Positions 58,674-64,000 of a DNA stretch of 64,000 bases are shown in pieces. The stretch lies in assembly GCF_025024155.1 (NCBI RefSeq), contig NW_026251722.1, positions 248,001-312,000 on the forward strand, read 5' to 3'. The position numbers and the translations under genes were made by a program. The stretch comes from Gamsiella multidivaricata. Its lineage: Eukaryota; Mortierellomycota; Mortierellomycetes; Mortierellales; Mortierellaceae. Every line of letters begins with the position of its first letter. The first letter of the stretch is position 1. The notes under the pieces were generated by a model. It saw nothing but the letters and a program-made list of their open reading frames with translations. It searched no databases and was not told the origin of the DNA.

Positions 58674-59909
58674 ATGGTTCAGAACAAGTCCGTCGTTTTC
58701 TTGAAGCACCCCACCGAGTACCCCGTCCCAGGCGAGCACTTTGCGGTTCAAACTCATGAGCTCAATGTCGATCTCAAAGATGGCGATGTCCTTCTCCGCA
58801 ACCTCTTCATCTCCTTGGATCCTTGTAAGTGTTCCAACAGTGTAATACGTATACATAATCCGAGCGCGATTTGATCTACCTAGGCCATCGCAGAGTGAAA
58901 CTAAAACCAAGATTTCTGTATTCTTTGAATGATAGACATGCGTGGAAGAATGAAGGACACGACCAAGTCTTACACGGCCGGTTTCGAGCTCAACAAGGTT
59001 TTGGATGCCTCCGGTGTGTCTGAGGTCATCGAGTCCAAGAACAATGCATATCCTGTTGGAACTATCGTCACTGGAATGATTGGCTGGGAGCAATATACTA
59101 TTATTCGCGGTGCTAAGGGTCTCCGTGTCATCCCCAATGCCCGCGATTCCAAGATTCCCCTCTCAGCCCACGTCGGTGTTTTGGGCATGCCCGTAAGAAC
59201 TGATAAAGATAAAGGAGATTTGGATTGTTTTGACGCGATCCTTTGCTGATGGAGGTGTTCGCTCTGTATCGGTCTTTGTTTATACTAGGGTATGACCGCC
59301 TACTCCTCACTCAAGATCATTGGACAACCCAAGACTGGCGAGACTATCTTCATCTCCGCCGCATCCGGCGCTGTCGGCCAGGTCGTTGGCCAGATCGCCA
59401 AGAGACTTGGCCTTCGCGTAGTCGGCTCTGCCGGCTCCGACGAGAAGGTGGAGTATCTTCTCAAGGATCTCAAGTTCGATGCTGCCTTTAACTACAAGAA
59501 GGGCAGCATCCTGGAGAGCCTCAAGACTGCCGCCCCCGAGGGCATTGATATCTACTTTGAGAATGTCGGAGGCGAGACCCTCGAGGCTGCTCTCGAGGTC
59601 ATGAACACCCACGGCCGTATTATTGCCTGTGGAATGATCAGCTCCTACAACACCACGGCTCCATATGGCGTCCGCAACCTGTTTCATATTGTCGCCAAGC
59701 GTATCACCATGCGTGGATTCATTGTCTCCGACTTTGCTGCCGAGTGTGGAGCCGACTTTGCCAAGGATGTTGGATCGTGGTTGGCGAATGGAGAGATCAT
59801 CTACAAAGAGGACGTTGCGGTCGGCATCGATAACGCTCCCGACGCGTTTGTCGGCATGTTGCATGGCAAGAACTTTGGCAAGCAGGTTGTCAAGATTGCC
59901 GATTTGTAA
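58674..59909 (+). CDS. NADP-dependent alkenal/prostaglandin reductase-like MDR oxidoreductase
   Basis: There are three exons, 58674-58824, 58936-59192 and 59289-59909, 342 residues, from ATG 58674 (MVQNKSVVFLKHPTEYPVPG). This is a zinc-independent medium-chain dehydrogenase/reductase of the alkenal double-bond reductase and leukotriene B4 dehydrogenase group: SLDPYMRGRM (formed across the splice), GVLGMPGMTAYSSL, FISAASGAVGQVVGQIAKRL (nucleotide-binding AXXGXXG), VVGSAGSDEKV, GIDIYFENVGGETLEAAL, GRIIACGMISSYN, RITMRGFIVSDF and the C-terminal GMLHGKNFGKQVVKI. These cytosolic enzymes reduce the C=C bond of alpha,beta-unsaturated carbonyls with NADPH and are linked to oxidative-stress detoxification. 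AATAAA is 21 bp after the stop. All splice phases fit, and the length is typical. Confidence 0.95.
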
Positions 59910-59929
59910 ATCTATTAGCTTTTGTACAC

Positions 59930-59935
59930 AATAAA
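59930..59935 (+). terminator. Poly(A) signal of the MDR reductase gene
   Basis: AATAAA lies 21 bp beyond the TAA stop, in the expected position for a short fungal 3' UTR. Confidence 0.65.
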
Positions 59936-61343
59936 ACGAACGCATTTTTTGCAACAACTTTATCAAGGCGCGCTTTGTGTAACGGCGGAACGAGACGAAA
60001 GTTTGCCACCAATATGCCCAGTCGCACAAGTTCTGCTGGGGCTGTATATTTTTATCCTTTTCCAAACGGAGGCTACACGGAGTCAATCAAAGGAGACAAA
60101 GACAGGAGACAGTTATGCATTTCACCCTCCATATTTAAAGGGACGACAGGAAAGTTTCATCTGGAATTCCACCGCCGAAAAATACCTTTCAGAAGCTTCA
60201 ACCCGCCCTGAACAGCGCCAAGCTCGTTTCTCTTCAAGCTTGCTCAAGATCCCGCCTCCCTTCAGGTTGGAGCTCTAATCGTTCCTTGCGTCCGCGAGGA
60301 TTGCCCCCTAGATTGTCAGAGATGAGACAGTAGTCTTTTATCATACAGAGCTCTGCACTCCCATACGCATCCTGAATGCGACTGTATGCTGTATAGGTTT
60401 CTATGAATACGCATCATTCAGTACCTTTATTTATTTATTTAATTTTTTTTTATAAAAAAAAGAGCGAGCGCGCAAGGATGACATGAGTATCATTGGCGAG
60501 GGCGATTAGGGGAGACTGCCTGCCTAGTACTCATGTTCGTGATCCGCGTATATGCATTCTTCCTTGAGAGCACGGCGGCACATCACTCCTGTCTTGTCAA
60601 TCTTAGGAGGGCGGGAGACCGAAAGGAGACGGAAAGACGCTCTCGACTGGTTACCTGGCCCCCCACCCCCCTCTCCCCCCTGCCGATATCATATTCCTCT
60701 TAGGCCATCACGAGCACCCTCGTCCTTGTGCTTTGTCTCTGCGCCTCATTCCAACGGACGACCTGCGTTTGTGCCACCACTATCCCACATTTCACATCCA
60801 ATCCGCCAAGGAGACTTTCAATCGCCGTTCTATCGCACTGCAGCGAAGGACTCGTTATCTAGCCAGCTTACTGTTCAGCCTGATCCAGTTTTATCTCTCT
60901 TCTCCGTCTTTCCTACTTTCCCTTCAATTCGCCCTGCTTCCTCTCATAACCTGCCGCCACCATCACCAGCTTCACAACCTGTGAATCTCACTAGCACACT
61001 TACTGTACAGGACGTATCCCGACTTTAATCTTTTCATCCTTGTATATTTGTACAGCCAATTTTGACGAGCGTCTTTAGTGATCACATAACAAACAAGCGA
61101 CCTGACCCACACATTCAAACCACTATTTACCCCATCCCTACCCACCTTTTTACAACTCATAAAGACAAAGCCAGCATATCACCCTCAGTCCGACATTTCA
61201 TAGCCTGTAACCGTTTTCCTGCATTTGGTGTGCGCTTCTACCAATTTATTCTTTCGTATCTTTTGAACGGAAGACACGGACGAAAAAAAAAAAAAAAAGG
61301 TGCCGGTTTTCGTCCAGGTTATCTGCGAAAGAGACATTATTCA
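59936..61343. other. Intergenic interval with long pyrimidine-rich leader
   Basis: 59950-60600 shows no supported gene. 60640-61020 on the plus strand is C/T-rich and encodes an open frame of 158 codons (60552-61028) dominated by Pro, Ser and Arg without domain cues. It more likely reflects the promoter and leader of the downstream membrane protein gene than a real protein. Confidence 0.45.
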
Positions 61344-64000
61344 ATGCGACCCGTTACTACCTCGCTATTGCAGTATACTTTTAGCTGCCTATTCATTATT
61401 CATTATGGAGCCAGCACATCGATGACCAAGGTCGACACTTCGATTGATGCATACCCAATCAACATCCACAAACAGTCCACTCGTCCTCCCCTTGATCCCC
61501 GGCAGGATTTCAATAGCAACACTGTACTATCATTGGACACCTCTCCGTCTTCGCTACCATCCCCTTTTGTCCTTGACACAGACATGATCCAGAAACCTCT
61601 GTTGCAGATCATAGCACCTAATGTCACCCTCTTCGCTGCGCTGGACCTTCCTTCCCCTTCCATTTCCCCTTCACCAACCCCCACAACAACAAGCAGTGCA
61701 ACCGGTCGTGGTAGCAGCGGCAGCACACAACTTTTGTTACCGACCTCAAGCTTGGCCTTAGCACCCAATCAAATTTACCACGTGAATGAATCGCAAATGT
61801 TTGGTGCCGGCAACTCAGAACCCTTGATGGTAACCATTTCTTACGTTTGTGGACTAAAGGTTTAATTAACTTACCTCCAGAAAGGTGGCCGCCTTGACTA
61901 ACTAACACCTATTGATGATAATCCTGCATTATTTAGGGCGTACTGATTGAATGGACGCTAGGTTGCGACCTCGGCGACGCATTCCCCATCTACCCACCCA
62001 CAGAACAACCCTGGATCGCCTTCATGTCCTCGGCCCTCCTGACCAACACATCTCAAAATGTTAACGACACCTCCGGCGGTGATAATAGCGAAAATATATA
62101 CGAATGCGACGTTTCAACGTTGGTTTTAATCGTCCAGGCCATCTCGAACGACGTAACAGGTGTCATTATGTATCAGGATCCTGCAGGCGTCGTCTCATTT
62201 CCTGAATTGAAGGCGCAGACTGAAAGTGCCATCCAAAGCACTTTCTACGCGCAGAATCCAATGACCCCTGTACCAGTGACATACAACAGCCAAGGAGCAG
62301 GAACAGCGGCGGAGAGTAACGATTCAGAAGCCCTTACTAAAAGGGGCCTGGAAGGATTATCGAGGGCTGAAATCATGCAAAAAGTAGAGGAGATCAAGTT
62401 AAGCCGGATGAAGGCGACCTTAGGGCGGCAAACTGTTAAGATGTTGAGTGCATCAGACGATTCAGACACCTCACTTGGTATTACTACACCATCCACAGAC
62501 AAGTCTTCCGACGCCTCTGGATTGCTATCATCAGCACCACAACAAAAACAACCCATTGCACCCGTTATCGGAATCATGGCACTGGCAGACGCAGCATTAG
62601 TTCAGATCCTACGGACCAACATAGAAATCAAAAACGAGACAGTGGTCGCACAAGTCAACTTCGTAAACAATGCCTTGGGGCCTAATAATCTGCCCGCCAC
62701 TCCAACGTGTTCATCATCCTCGCACACACCAACAACTGCGGCAGAAAGGCCAATTGCAGATCGTTCATTGGGCTTGTTCGTCTGGATAATACTGGGATCG
62801 GTGGTCTTGATCGTCGGTATCTGGTATGTGTTTGTTCGCACACATACTCTTTTTTGCGCTTCATCATCATAACAGGGGTGTTTCACCCAAGCAAGAATAG
62901 TTTGCTAAACATGACCGTGCATGCATTATTCGTTCTGCATGAAAAACGACTTTTTAGGGTGGCCTTTGGAGTGTACGAGGCGCGCTCGCTTTCAAGAAGA
63001 AGGCAACAAATTGCGCTAGACAATGCTAAGCCGAAAACCGTGGACCAAAAAGTCCTGGACACGTATAGGACAAGAATTTTTCAGGAGGACGATATCATAT
63101 ACACCGACGACGAAGAGGATGACGATCACGGCGGCAGTAACAATGCTCTTGGTCGAGTCAGAACCACGGACAAACAAAGTGCATCTCAGCAGGACAGCCA
63201 AAAGAACACTTCAAGTCTTGGGTGTGAAGATTTGAGTCGTAGCGACTTTGACGAAAAGGATGCATATTGCCCGGACTCATCAAATATTCATGCCCAGCGT
63301 GCCATTGCCCAAGCGCGTTCGCATGCCGCTCGACTCGCTATTGATGACCAAGGAGGCCGCAAGAGCCCGACAGTCAGTTCTTCGGCGCTGGGTTGTAGAG
63401 GTGGTTCCTTTGATGATACAATTTACGGAGGCCCAGAGTCAACCCTCAGCAGAAAAGTATCTGGACAGGACAGTATGCTTGTCGGATATGGCCACTCTTC
63501 ATTGGGGACCACAACCTTGACTCATGAAGAACGCTGTCGCAGTTGGGCTGATAATACCCCGAGTTTGTATGAGGCTTATGGCGATGAGAGCGACAGTAGC
63601 CATGGCCATGACCAGGAGGAGTACAAATCGCATGCGCATGAAGGATGGACAAATCTGAAGATCAGCATGATACAGCTCACGGATGGAAAAAAGGAGACAG
63701 GAACAGACATTGCAGCAAAGGCTGGAGAAAAATCTGGCGCGCCGGACGACGCTCGACAAGATTCATCTCCTTCTTTACCTTTCATACCGACAGCAACAAC
63801 ACGCAGTGAAAGGTGGGCGGATTTTCCAGTCGTGTCCACAGCGGCGACAACTAGAAGAAGAAGTACCGGAACACTTTTATCCGACAACTTGCACTCACAA
63901 CCAAGGCTTAGGCGCAAGAGCGCATTCATCCTGCCGCGCAATATCGAAACCAACCTGCCAGTCCTGCGCATCGTCCCCTCTCAAGAAGTAACCTCCCCTA
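61344..64000 (+). CDS. Type I single-pass membrane protein, 3'-truncated by window
   Basis: There are three exons in phase, 61344-61829, 61937-62823 and 62958 to the window end, at least 805 residues; no stop is reached. From ATG 61344 the N-terminus (RPVTTSLLQYTFSCLFIIHY, then GAST) looks like a signal peptide. The lumenal part has several N-glycosylation-type sites (NVT, NES, NTS, NVN) and blocks GVLIEWTLGCDLGDAFPIYP, WIAFMSSALL, VSTLVLIVQAISNDVTGVIM and YQDPAGVVSFPELKA, which distantly resemble a PA-type domain. One transmembrane helix (LFVWIILGSVVLIVGIW) is split by intron 2. The cytosolic part starts with SRRRQ, has an acidic run (DDEEDDDHGG) and is Ser-rich and disordered. No family could be named. 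An E3-ligase-type RING was looked for and not seen in the visible part. Confidence 0.72.

Noticed and set aside
60552..61028. 158-codon Pro/Ser/Arg-rich frame upstream of the type I membrane protein
   Set aside because: Composition is that of a pyrimidine-rich leader, there is no domain, and it lies where the promoter of the next gene must be.

Overview
The window looks like nuclear DNA of a filamentous early-diverging fungus, best fit Mortierellomycotina (Mucoromycota). This rests on dense intron-rich genes with short GT-AG introns, near-balanced base composition, fungal or pan-eukaryotic protein families (POLD4/Cdm1, Pcl-type cyclin, RMD1, TGL4/5-type lipase, SYS1, CLPTM1) and a eukaryotic elongator tRNA-Met. 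The genus is inferred from gene style, not proven. All exon boundaries below were worked out by eye from splice signals, reading phase and family conservation.

Layout. 1-10006 is compact housekeeping DNA: the 3' part of a mitochondrial i-AAA protease, SYS1 and CLPTM1 (divergent), a 2OG-Fe(II) oxygenase, an AlkB-like oxygenase and CSN5. 10267-11109 is the first copy of an ~843-bp repeat carrying tRNA-Met. 12615-22072 holds GSK3, taxilin and a SEC7-PH Arf exchange factor. 22073-30300 is a gene-poor accessory block with a broken gene, the second tRNA-Met repeat copy, a SWIM-type transposase fragment, a broken zinc-finger gene and repeat pieces with a 24-base poly-G run. 30349-35808 carries two uncharacterised membrane proteins flanking a lysine-methyltransferase-like protein. 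36498-36783 is an inverted, diverged copy of part of the tRNA repeat. 39016-49075 has an F-box protein, an RMD1/DUF155 protein, POLD4, a MITE-like element and a Pcl-type cyclin. 51730-64000 has a Met/Gly-rich protein with a C-terminal RRM-like segment, a patatin-type lipid hydrolase homologue, an alkenal reductase-like MDR enzyme and the 5' part of a type I membrane protein.

How the genes relate. There are no operons. Several products act in membrane traffic (SYS1, taxilin, the SEC7-PH GEF, CLPTM1) or in protein turnover and signalling (Yme1-like, CSN5, F-box, GSK3, cyclin), but nothing here requires co-function. Tail-to-tail pairs are close (CLPTM1 with the 2OG oxygenase, 80 bp; RRM-like protein with lipase, 254 bp; taxilin with the GEF, about 300 bp).

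Most noteworthy: the lipase homologue keeps its GXSXG serine but has Tyr where the family has the catalytic Asp; tRNA-Met sits in a near-identical direct repeat 14,357 bp apart; two introns look like GC-AG; an uncharacterised four-helix membrane protein starts with a 14-cysteine cluster; and there is a 330-bp MITE-like element with ~51-bp inverted ends. I did not find a convincing new multi-gene system.
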